Made by a program: the position numbers and the translations under genes | DNA from: Hermatobates lingyangjiaoensis | Lineage: Eukaryota > Arthropoda > Insecta > Hemiptera > Hermatobatidae | Length of the DNA: 64,000 nt | Assembly (NCBI GenBank): GCA_026182355.1 | Contig: JAPFBL010000549.1 | Span: 119,339 to 183,338, forward strand | Reading direction: 5' to 3' | Part shown: in pieces, positions 23,898 through 37,200 of the stretch | Numbering within the stretch: position 1 is the first letter of the stretch | Layout of the letters: each line of letters begins with the position of its first letter | The notes under the pieces: generated by a model | Told to the model about the DNA's origin: nothing | The model's database searches: none | The model's input: the letters and a program-made list of their open reading frames with translations, nothing else

Positions 23898-26800
23898 TTA
23901 TTTACTGATGCCAATAAGTGCCTCGTCCATGAGATCGTCATTTTCAATGCAAGCCAAAGTCGGGGATGACACAATGGAATGAGGGGTATCCGAATGAGGT
24001 GAAGAAGCTGCCGGTGATTTGACAATATGAACAGAAACAGAAGAAGGCGAACCTGGAAAACTAGTAGAAATTGTAGGGGGAGGAGTACCTTTGTCTGTTC
24101 TATCGCTGTCAGAAGACTTTGAACCGCCTGTTAGATCCAACAGAAGTTCACCCACCTCTTGTTTTTTACGCTTTTCATCTTTATCTTGCAAAACCGGTGT
24201 TAAAGAAATCGATGAAATAGGTAAATCCATTTTTAAAGAGTTCAATATATCTTCTACTCCTCCAGACCCTGACTTGTCATCACGCGTCACCGGGATTATA
24301 GATATATTAGGCGAATCTGAAAGATCTATAGTGGGCAACTTGGTTGCCATGACTTTTGGACTCATATTTGACGGGTAATACGACTTTGACTTTGACTCTC
24401 CTCCCCTCGCATCCTCGTTTTTTGAACTCGAATACTTATCTTTTGAATCACTTACTTTAGGAGAAGACGATCTTCCTTCCTTTTTCTTGTCATCTGAATT
24501 ACTAGATCTTGAACTTAATTTAGGTATCTGATAACTTCTATCCAATTGTTTCGTCATATTTTCAACAACAATTTGAGGTGATATACTTGAACTCAGATAC
24601 GATTTATATCCATCTAAGTCTTCTCGAACAGAAGATGGGCTCAGTTTCCTTGAATCTAGTTTCGATGAACTAAACACCGATTTCTCTTTGTTTATTCTCG
24701 GTTTATCTTTACTTCTGCTCTGATCACTTATTTTAGGCGAGCCTGATGGTTTGATTGACTTTGTCGAACTAGAACTTTTAATAGATGATTTACTGGAAGA
24801 AGTTCCACTCTTCATAGACGAGCTCGATTTTTCACCCAAGTGCACCTTTTTAAAGCCACTGTTATTTCCACTTTTTAGGCTTGAATGAGATTTCGGAGAA
24901 TCAGAACTACTGGATTTACTTTTAGAAGAGTCCTTGCTCTTGGTTTTGTTGATGGTTAACTTCATACCATCAGAGCTTTGCTTAACAGAGTACTCTCCAG
25001 ATTTATTTTCTCCAGGTTTCAATATCTTACTATCAATCTTATTAGACGAAGATGAAGTCCTATCTTTCGAATCTTTTCTTTCCTTGGGCTCATCACCAGT
25101 GTGGTGTACTGATTTAAGTTTATCGATAACCGCTGAGAGGGAATTCTTCCGGTTTTTAATCTGACCTGGAGTACTTGAGGAGGACTTACCCACATCAGCC
25201 GAGGAACTCGGAGAAGTGGAGCCTCCACTTTGTTCTGACGAACTTCCCTCATTTCCTATATCAACTTGTTTTACTTTCATACTAGAAGAAGATTTACTCT
25301 TCGGGCTTGGATAACCACTAGAACTCTTTTTATCTTTATCTTTGTTTTCCTTACTTTTTGACTTTGATATCAGACTTGCTTGGGGAGGTAACAGTGGACT
25401 TCAAAGTAGAAAGACTTGGTTTCCCTGAAGAAGACTGATGTTTAGGCGAAGAAGTCCCATGCTTAGGGCTGGCAGTCAAACTGTTTTTTGGACTACTCGT
25501 ATTGTAAGCAGGAGAATGTTTCGGGCTTGCTTTCACAGGCTTACTTAGAGTCGGACTCAATTTCCCCGTCACTGATATGGCTAAGGGACTTGATTGAGTA
25601 GGAGAAGCAGAATATTTCCGAGAAATCCCAGCAGGAGAGGTCGGTCTCGGCGACAATGACTCCGTCGGCTTTATACTTACAGACACCGGTTTCGAAAGTG
25701 GGTCTGACTTAGGAGGAAGTTTCTCTGGTGGTCCCATGGTTGGACTTTCATCTCTCTTTCTCTTCTTCTTCCTCTCGATCTTTGACTTACTGTACGACTT
25801 ACTCTTGCTGCTCTTCTTTTCAGACTTTCTTTCTTCAGACTTGTTTGGTATCGGAGTAATGGTGATTGAACTTGGTAGAGGAGCGGGAGCTGCTGATGGT
25901 AAAGGGATAATCTCGATACCTGGCCTTCGCTCCAACCCCATATTCGATAAAACCGAATAACTTGGAGTAGTAAACTGCGATGATGATATTGGTGTAATTG
26001 AAACAGAAGGAGGCACTAAATTTTTATTTTCCAAATCAAAAATAATATCGGCAGCCGATTTCTTTTCTTCTCTCCTTTTCTTCTTTGATTTTGATACATC
26101 ATCCTCCTGGACAGATTCACAGTTGAGTTCAATAGGCTTACTACTGATCTCTTCTTGATTTAGATTGAAGTCGACTGTTGCCGGAGTCACTTCAATTGAA
26201 TCAGAACTACAACTGTCCATTTCATCATCATCGTCGTCATCATCATCGTCATACCTTCCACTTTTAGGACTCGGCCAATCGTGCCCACCACTTTTCCTTT
26301 TTCTTTTCTTTCCTCTTCTCGTCTCCTCAATCGACAGTCCATCGCAAACACTATTCTTGTCCATAACATCTTCACAATCAAACGCCCCGCTGTTCTGTTT
26401 CCCAATAAAGCTAGAAGATGAAGCAAGGCCACCAGTTCCGGGTTCTAGTTTTACTTTAATATCTGGATCAAATTCAACGTCTGGATTACCAGGGTGGCCA
26501 CTCCCCCCTCCAAGTCCTCCATTATAGTAACCCGACATTCTCTGAGCTTGCATACTCCACAGCCGAAGTAAAGACCTCAAAGTGACAGGTATTGATAAGC
26601 ACCTAAAAAAAATAAAATATAATAAAGCCATACAATAAAACTATAAAAAAATGTAATAATAAACCAATGAAACTGACTTTTGAAAAACTTTGGTAGCATA
26701 TTCAGAATTTCCTGTTCCATTTTCTCCACTGCTAGTATAAACTTTACAATTGAGACTATTTATATCAGTCAAATCAAATTCAACTGTTGCCATACACTCT

Positions 26801-29800
26801 TCTAAAGGATGTTCGAGTGTTACAGACAAATGCTGCCATGTCAAAGGAGTTATCTCGAACATTATCATTTTGTCAACGTCTAAAAAAATAAAAATAATAT
26901 AAACAACATTGATAAAAAGATAACTCCCAGTTATTTTACTTTAGTATAAGTTAAAAACATGTTATAAGCATGAAACAAAAATATTTCGAGTTTTTATAGA
27001 TTTTAAGTTTTCATGTTCAGGGAATTATAGTTTTGAGTTCTTTTCTTCTTATTAAAAGTAACGATGACAGTATGGTTTCGAGTTCGAGGGAACAATATTG
27101 AACCATCAGGTCTGGGGAGTACTCCTCAACAACTAAATTACTGTTCGAATGAATAGGGACAGGAAAACTCCAATTTTAGAAAACTTACAATCGACTTTCA
27201 GTAGAATTAGTACTATTCTGGCTACATTACAATAAATCCTATTGATTATCCATAAGTGTAATAATAATTTGACTGATTAGAAGATCTAAACTTCTTGTAC
27301 ACTTTGCTTACTCTAAGGGAACATAAATTCTATTTGGAATCCGCACAGTTTCAAATAAGACAACTTCATTCTTAAGAATAATCTGTACAATACTAAAACT
27401 CTGCTATCATTGACTGCTACTGCTTGTTTGAAAAAAGAGTATTGGCACTGAATAATATTAAAATAGTTTTTTATGTTAGATGTTACTGAGTTATAGAAAA
27501 AAATACACTAATATAAGCTAATGCTTCTCTTTCCAAGAGATTGGATTTGTGCTTTTTTCTTTTTGGATAGTCTTCTAACATATAGACTAAATAAAATTAA
27601 CTTCTTTTCACAAAGTTTTATCAATCTACATTTAAAAATAACAAAATTAGGAAACTTATTTTACTTTATTACATACATATCAGGTATTCCAAATTGTAAA
27701 CAGTGATATAAAACTTTATATAAAACAGACATTTTTGATTACAACACAGAGATAAAAAAATCTACTAAATTAATTAATAAATATTCATGCTAAAAGAAAT
27801 ATACAATGTGACAGTTAGTCTAGTGAAAAAAAAAGTTGTGTGAAGGCCAATTTGATTACAAACCTTGTTTGGTGTTGGGTCTGATACAAGTGGATATAAG
27901 GCTATTGAAAAGAGCCTGTTGCCTTAGGCAGGCGATAATCTTGGGAACATGAGAGGGATGTGTGAAGGGAATGCTGGACACGACTACACCGCTCAAGTCT
28001 TTGCTTTCAGTTAGCAGGTAGCAGTGGTGCTGGTCCCCGATGTTCTGTGAAAACAAATAATAATTTATGAAACTTGGGTCCACAAGGCAACCTAAATCGT
28101 AATCCCTTTTCATAGATTCGTTCATATTTTTAATACAACAGAGGTTACTGTAAGTAATATGAAAAAAGCAACTGTCATACCTCATATACTGGTGTTGGAG
28201 TGACCCGAAACAGGTAAAAAGACTTCAACACCAGCAGTTGAAGTAAATTATTTATTCATTTCTTAATACCATGATTTCGCAATAAATACGTGAAAAAAAA
28301 ACAACGTTAAAACCATAGTAAGAAATCAGAAAAAAGACTAAGATCAGCCGCAACAAGCAGTTACGGCTGATACAAGAATACCAGTATCAGTTTGAACTAT
28401 GACGAAGACCACTTGTTACGGTTCAAAGATCTTAGTCGTTTTTCTGATTTCTTACTTTCGTTAGGATGTTCATTTCTTAATGTAACTAGTCACAGAGTTG
28501 AACTTAAATTGACCACATTAATAACATTACATCGTGAGATCGAAAAGAACACGAGCCAAATTGATAACATCGATCCAGATCTTAAGCTGAAAAAGGTTAA
28601 TTCTATTAACAACTAGTATCGAACTGCCTCTAGAACCAGAGGAATGACTTCGTGGCCAGGATTATTAATTAGGTTTTGTGTACTATACCTTAAAAAAAAA
28701 AAAGTATTTCCCTGATGAGGAGTCGAGTTTATAGAATGTTGAAAGCACGATATCACAAGACCCGGGTCTCGGACATGTTTACTGTTGTTTAAGGAAGACT
28801 CTCTTCAAACCAGAAAGGAGAAGTCTTTCTCTCAATCAGTCCAATTGAGCCTACACCGCACTGTTAGATCAGAGGAATTACTTGATCTGGGTTGTCAACC
28901 CAATGTCTATAAAATAGAATCAGTATTATTGAGACAAGGACTGATCACATCATGTCCTGTCATTGTTGTTGGGACTCGTTGTAGTTATTGAACCCATATT
29001 CTGTTGTACTTTCTGAAAATCTGAAATCTTCTTGGAAAGTAGAGTTTATAAGAACAACAGATATCTAAATACTTCGATCTCTTCTAGTAAGTAAATAAAT
29101 ATCTGAGACTTGAAAAAGGGATATGATCATAGGTTATTCTCCGAATTGAAGACTGTGTCAATCACACTCTGTACCTCCTGTTGCTATGCAATGGAATTGA
29201 TTTATCTGATCGGATAATGTACAGAGCCACTAACCCAAAAGAAGAAGCATTACCAGTTTTGATTAGGTGTTTTACCGAAACAACTTAAAATATAATCGAG
29301 ATCAAAGGGACGAGAATGACTCAATGGTCATCATTGGGTCTTTGCTTTGTGATGGAAGTTGTTTCGAACTTATGGATGGAGAGACAATTCTAAACTGAGG
29401 TAATCCAGCATCGCCAATTGAGTATTATCTACTTACAAAGTTAAGTAGTCACCTTTACTTCTATCAGCATGTGGGATCTGTGGTGAGAATATTCTACAAC
29501 AAATTTTAACGAAGTGAATTTGATTATCGTATATTACAAAGTTGCTTGTTTCTAACGCCCACACTTATAAGGCCTTCACTTTTAGTACTGTTCTAGGAGC
29601 GGAATAGTGCCTCATTTATTATTTGGCACCCACTTTAGTAATAGGCGAGCCACATTACCTGTTGATTCTACATTGGGAGTTCTAAATTTTGCCTAACTTA
29701 AGTGTGTTTAGAGTAGGGATCATTAACGAGTACCTGACATCGTACAGGCTCGGAATCGACGATTTAACGTCCTCTTCGGGGGACAATGTACTCAGATTTA

Positions 29801-31185
29801 TTCACATCCCGCGTGAATAAATCGAGGGCCAGGTAGGTAACGAACCCCGGACTTACCACTTCAGAGACGAGTATGTTAACCACTGAGCTATCCTGGCTCC
29901 ACATAATTTACAAATAAAATATCATAAAAAAATAAAAAAACACCCTTTCACAATGACATAACGAAGTATTTGTTAAGATATTATTTGACTAAGAGTTAAT
30001 GCTAGAATAAAACGTAATGAAAAGATGATTTCAAATCAATGTATACCACAAAGAGTCCTCTGGAAGGATCAAGATCGGGAGCTTCCCACTTGGACACAAG
30101 ACCGAGAAGAGGTTGGCACATGGAAAGGTCTGCAGCCGGCGTTCTCGTCACTCCTTCAATAGTCTCCACTAGAGAGCTGCACATTGCCATGGGCCTTTTC
30201 AACTTCAGCACGAAACAACCGGCTACTGTTAGGCTGTTAGTATTTGTCAGTGATGAGTACGATTCAATACTGAAAACATACAACATAATCATTACAAGCC
30301 AGTCATGAAATTACAAAATACCAACAATCATACAAAAATAGTTAGTTTTTTTTTCAACTACATGCTTATTGAGGCTTAACGCGTTTCTGATTGTACAAGG
30401 GAATATTTCGCTTCTTCTTTGCCACTTATTTGAACCTTAGAGCACTAACGGAACGTGGTATCACGCATCCAAGTACTAAGAACCAGTGTCCCAAACCCAC
30501 GCGGCAACCAGCGTATTTAACATGGCTATAACCTTTGGCACAATTGTAGTCAGGAAGGTCGTTTGTTAGAAACGTGGGTTCAAATCCCTTAACCTTCGTT
30601 GCTTGTTTTTTTTAAACAAAAAAATTATAATTGCAAGCGATTTTTCTTGTCTTTGACTTTTACTTTGAATTTTTCTTAGTCACAGCTGTACAAATTCTAC
30701 CAGCGTTTTCTTTACGACACATTTCTTGAGAGAAAGCATATTAACAAATAAATTCTGTTTCAGGTATTGTCTTCTACATGGATATAATAATGCATGTCTT
30801 AAGTTTGAACTTATGGATTACGAAGAACCGAAACCACTACTCCTTTTGTGATTCGACTACGGCTTTTTTTCCTGTGTTGGTGAGTGAAATGTTGTTTAAT
30901 TCTTTTACTTTGGATTCTATGAAATTCTGAATAGCAACAGTTGAACAATTATTAGTTTTTACTAACTATTCCTTTATTAAGATAGTCACTAGCAAGATGT
31001 TTTAAACTTTTATTATCTTTGATTCCATTAGATGATGTTCTCATCTGTCAGCATAGGACTGCCAATGAGGACTATGCCAAGAGGAATATAAAATTTCCTG
31101 AATGTATATCATAACTTACACTTTTTGTCATATCTTTTCTTGTAAACCATTCTGATAGTACCTCCTTTAATGATGTTTGCAAGGT

Positions 31186-31283
<98 letters not shown>

Positions 31284-34200
31284 GTCACATGGTAGCAGAT
31301 ATCCCGTCCTGAAGTACTCCCTACTTAAAACATTTAATTTTTTTTATCTCTATAGCTTCTGTTTAAATTATTTCTTCCTATAGATCATCAGTGATTAATT
31401 GAATTGTTCATGCATATAAATGACTATAAAAATATTTCACAGCATACACATGAAATAAACATAACGCCTCAACCCCAGATAAGAAATGGACTAAGGTATT
31501 TTTACAAAAACAACTGGTCACCTTCAAGTACTTTCTAAACTTTTTTATTTACCCTGACTTACTCCACCCTTTGTTACCTTTCACTGCCCTCAATACAACA
31601 CCAGATCTCCAATTTGACTAGTTTCAGTTCGAGTGAATTGAATGTAAACCATTCTCTCTCTCTCAGGATTCTGATGAAGACCAGTTGTTATACTTAAAAG
31701 ATCTAAAGTCTGTATTTATTACTGTTGTTTATGCATTGATAGATGGCAATGACGCTTGTACTGACTTGGGAGGATTCCCTTTGTTGATGATAAGCAATGG
31801 GGAGGTTTGCAGCTTGTGCGCTGTAGAACTCTCAACACAAACTGAGACGGAGTAGCCTTTGTTCATGCCCACTTCCAAGGCAAGAGGCTTTAAGCACCTC
31901 GTCTTTGTATCAATCAACTCATACGGAGGGACAAGATATGTTAGCTTCATCGGATGGCCTGGAACAGAAATCAAGGGTTTTTTTTTAAAAAACATCTAGT
32001 ATATACGGAAGCAAAAGGAATCAGTGCAAGTTACTGTTTCAATTTCAAATAGAACTCTTAAACTGAAATACCGGTTTTATTCAGCACCTTTTTTCATATG
32101 CGTACAAAGAGAGAAGAAATATATAATTTAACTAGTTGTCGATATTTGATGCATACACTAAAAAAACAGATACCGCCATTTCGGTAATATATATACAAAA
32201 TTTCACAACAAACATGAAATAAAAATCAACATCCAAAACAGTAAGAACAAGAAAAAAGACTAGGATCTTTCAATAAAAAGTGGTCTTCGTCAGAGTTTTG
32301 ACTTAGACGATGACCACTTGTTACAGTTGAAAGATCATAGTCTTTTTTTTTTTTTTTTTTGATTGCTTACTGTGGTTTGGACGTTTATGAATATATTTAT
32401 TAATAGGTGTATTAAGTAATCGAAATTTGGTCAATTTTCTAGGTTCAAAATCAAACTCATGTTGCCATTTGAACCTAGAAAATTGAACAAATCCCGATTA
32501 CATAATACATCTATTCTATAAAACAGTTGATAAATGATTGAATTTGAGATATATATATTAAATGACAAAAAAATGAGTTATAAAGAAGGTAACACAGAGA
32601 TAGAAACAGGCATAACTCACTTCTATATTTCACCTCCTGATGACAAAGATCGTCGAAATAAACAAGCGAGTTATGCCTGTTTCTATCTCTGTGTTACCTT
32701 AGTTATAACTATTATATATATATATAACCAAACAAAAAATATAACAACATTTTTTTGTTTTTGAAGTCTTCAGGATTGCTGGCATCCTGTTTGAATTTAA
32801 TGTTACTAAAATTGAAGGAGTCTTGATCTGCTTACTTACATTAATAAAAGAAATATGTAGGCAGATCAAGACTCCTTCAATTTTAGGAACAATAAATTCA
32901 GACAGGGATGCCAGAAATCCTGAAGACTTCAAAAACAAAAAAATGTTGTTATATTTTTTGTTTGGTTCATTTAGCTCTCTGATGATGTTGTAACGAAAGG
33001 CCTTAGAGTATTGTAATTAATATATATTTGTTCATTGTGGTGTTTAATTTATATATGTATAGTTACTCTTAAAAATAAGACATAGTTACCTCCTCTGCGT
33101 TTCTCAAGGTAGCCCAGGGGAGTTGAGTGGATGACAGTATGCGGATCTTTGGGAGAACCGTAGAGCGATGAAATTGTTGTCAAATCAGATTCAAGAGAAG
33201 TAAGAGCCGAATACACTTTGGACTTGACTTTCTTCTCAGCATTCAACTGGTATATGGAAACAAGACCCTCCAACTGGGCAGTGAAGTCGGTGAAGTCTCT
33301 TTTAGTCAAGCACGCTACTAGCTCCTCACAACTCTAACAAACACAATGGTCAAAATGACCTTAGCTTCATTGTTTTAATTATATGCAACACACACATTTC
33401 AAAATCAATGGACTGAACAGTATCATTTACTCAAATCAGAAAAATAAATATGTCCTCTTTTACCGTAAGTAAAAGAAAATTATTTAAAAACAAAATTTAC
33501 AGGTGTAGAGGTTCTATAAAACACCTTTATTATTATCATATAATGATAATGAGAAAAAAATATTAAGATTTTTACCAATTTATAGTTTTGAGGTCCTATA
33601 ACTTACTCCTGATACACTTACGATAATAATTGATTTTTTTTAAAGATTTTTACGAATTTACACGTTTTGATGCCCCTCAAATCCAATTATGATAATATCA
33701 CTTTCCTATAAGTAAAGTACAGAGACTTTAACATCAGTAAAGTACAGAGATCATGGAAAAAACTATTTTGAGATTTTGACGGCAGGTTTTGAAGTTTCCT
33801 AAATCCATTTATGATTTCTTTTTTGCATTATTCTGAGTAAAATATAAAGATAAAATAAAAACTTTATCTTTTATATAGATTTTGACGGATATACATGTTT
33901 CGAAATCCCTTAGTCTATATTTAATATTTTTAATGAGGCCAGTCTGTATACAGGTGTCGCTGTTTATCCCCAATATTTTACTAACACACCACAGGTCACT
34001 TGCCTGTGGACATTTCTTAATGAAATTTAACAAATACATAAGTAAGTCAAGTTGAAAATAACATCAGAAATCTTGAATTATCGAAAAGTTAGTTCATCAT
34101 ATTCTAAGTCTAAAAAACGACATAATTATTTACATTCTTCAGGTAATTCCAGGAACTTGAAATTCAGGATTTAGTACTGCCTTAATATAAAAAATGTCTA

Positions 34201-37200
34201 AAGGACAGATTATTGCTCTTTTAACAATAAAAGGGACAACTCGCTAAATAAAACCTACGCTTACAAGTCCGAATTTGATTACTACAAATTTATTAATAAT
34301 TGCGGCGAAAATAAGTAATTTATTGATTGTAAATTTCTTTTCAGAATTAGGATAATAATCAATTAATTGATTTTACAATCGAAAATAATAAACAAAAAAA
34401 TTAACATAAGATTGAAACAAATATAATAAATCAAATTAATACTTAAAATGATTAAATTTGTTATGAATCAGTCAGAAATTTGTTCAGGTAGTTTATACAT
34501 AGAACGAAACCTACAAGTATTTCCTGTTTAAATTTCCAATACTAACAAAACAAGCTTCACACGTACAATAACTAAAGAAGAATATACTATTAATTAATTC
34601 GTAGTTTTTCCCACTCGATTGGTATCTGTTTTTTTTCGTTATATTTAACAGAATTACATTGAGAGAATTTTCCTATATTTATATCACTGTCGCAATTCTT
34701 CCTTACTCCATAACCTATACAACAACAATTCGATTAAATATGCAATTCATTTTCTTCTTTGCTATTTATACACTATATTTAATTTTTTGTCTTTGTAATT
34801 TTCATTTATCTCCTGTCTATATCCCTTCGCTATTTTTTTTTTAACAAATAAATTTGACAATGGTTTAAATAAGTGAACTATCGGATTGTTTGTTTGTTTG
34901 TTTATAATTTCCTCATGAACTGTTTCATTTTAAAATCTTTCCATTTTATTTCATTCATGCAGGCAAAATGAAAATAATCCGCATGAAGAAATATTAGATT
35001 AGTTTTATAATCATTATTGAAAATGATAACAAACTTAGCTGTTACCTGTTTCTTAACAAGTTTCTTGAATTTTCAAAATATCACTCTAGTTTTTTGTCTA
35101 CACAATAAAGTATATTTCCTATGTTCTTAATGAAAACTTAGTAAATTAAAGTATTAGTAATTTAATGTAATACTTAGTAAAATTTTATAGTCATAAACTT
35201 TACTAGTTCTTTTTTATTAAGTTTGTTCAAATTGTATTAAATGATCACCAAAATCAATGTACAATATATTTAATTCTAGCGCACCTAATTTATAAAGCAT
35301 TAGACTTTCCATTCTATATAATGCCTGAATTAGTATTCTATTTCAAAATCTTACTATTCCTACTTACTGGTTATCATTACCTCCTTCAAAAGCATTAAGT
35401 ACGATTAAATTGATAATTAGAATAAGAAAACAACCCCATTAAAAACAATAAATATTCAGACGGGTAGTAGCGAGAGAGTGCTTAAACTATACGCGTCTGA
35501 TTGGATAAAAAAACCGTTAACTGCCAGTACCCCCACCCCACTTCAGTCAGTAGCTCTCGAGAACCAGGCCCAAGAGCAGCTACTTTAAACTTTTACTGTA
35601 TAATGTGTCTTAATACCAACTCCAAAGACTAATAATTTTCTTCTTTGTTTAATTAATCACCCTGAAGATGACTGGAAGCCAGTCGAAACATGTCGGTTCC
35701 AACTTAATTAACATCATCCAACGTTTGGATGAAGGAAAGAAGAAGGTATTCAGAAACCTTGAAAAACTAGTGAAGAAAATGACATCAGCGAAATACGGTC
35801 AGCTGTTCAACGAAATATATATATATAGTATACCTAGCCCTCAATAACAAAACAGTGAATAGAATAGAAGAGGTCAATAACAATTTTTGAGTTTATATAT
35901 ATATATATACAATAAAGTATATCTCCTATGGTAGACATGTTTTTAATGTAATATTAGTAAATTAATGTGCAACTTAGTAAAGCTTTATAATTATAAACGT
36001 TATACTTCTTTTTTACTATATGAGTACAAACTTTCATTCCGTAATTTTTTTCAGTTTGTACAAATTTTCATATGATAATCAGATGAAAGAATATATCAAA
36101 TAATAAATGCAACTTTCACTGTCATTTTGCTTAATATACTTGCTTTTTCTCGGCACAAATAACGACAAGTTTGATAAGGATAACGATTACACAGACATCG
36201 TTTGAAAAAAATTCAAATACATATAAATTCAACGGCCAAGAAAACATGCAAATCCGCTACAAAGTTTAAATCGCAAGCATACTTTTGTTTTATAAAATTT
36301 GATGAAGGATAAGAAATGAAAATGCCCTCATTTTTTTCTCAATTTCTTTTTCTAGTCAATTTTAATTATATGAGTAAATAAAATTTGAGCAACCTGAAGT
36401 TGTTGATCGGCTCTTCCTTCGTGATGAATTTTCACATCCTTTATTCCACCGTCTCCTTCTAATTGCACCTCCAAGTAGAACATGTCCGATGATATGAACA
36501 ACTCTAATTCTGAATGACCAACAACGAATTTCAGCCTGGAAACAACCAAAACAATCGTTTAATATACAAGGCAACTAAAATAGACAGAAAAATCATGGAT
36601 AATGTTGTTGAAAGAATTAGACATAAATGTTTACATCCTTTTGCTTGAAATGGTTTTGGAATTGGTAAAATTTGTACAACGGAAATAAGATTGACTGAAA
36701 TTCCGTCTTCGTGGTCTTGTGATAATAATCGTTATAAGAAGTTAATGAAATCAAATATTCGCACCACACCATGGATGAATACAAATGAGAAAACCAAAGC
36801 ACCGCAGTCATGACCGCAGTCAGTCCGCAGTCACTAGTTATTCTAACAACTATATCCTATTACATTACTAGGAAGTTAAAGGAACAGAATCACGTTAAGT
36901 TCTCAGTCAAGTTGGAGTCTGAAAAATGAAAGAGCCATATCCTGACAAAGGATGACCTTTGAGTTGATGTGTCATAGTCCACAGCCAGCATACCTCTTAT
37001 ATCAAATGGATGCTTTTATTATTAACTGACAGAACCAACATTATTACCGTATTGAGGATTATATAAGATTGAGGTTCTCTCGAACAACTCCATAACCCAA
37101 TGATATAGCTTGGTTCCGTCTCCTCATCGGACAAGAGTACTTCCAGACATATGTCCGGTTCAGTCACTCCTTTATCGAGGATGGACTTTACGACTGCTTG

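Noticed and set aside
24091..26527. Plus-strand open frames opposite MED1
   Set aside because: Antisense shadows of the long Ser/Lys-rich MED1 exons, whose codon bias leaves the other strand open.
31177..31383. Arg-Glu repeat protein
   Set aside because: It is a translated GA microsatellite.
36352..36574. Second small gene overlapping the MED1 exon at 36394-36535
   Set aside because: The alternative frame reads through the splice sites and lacks family similarity; the MED1 frame matches the conserved domain.
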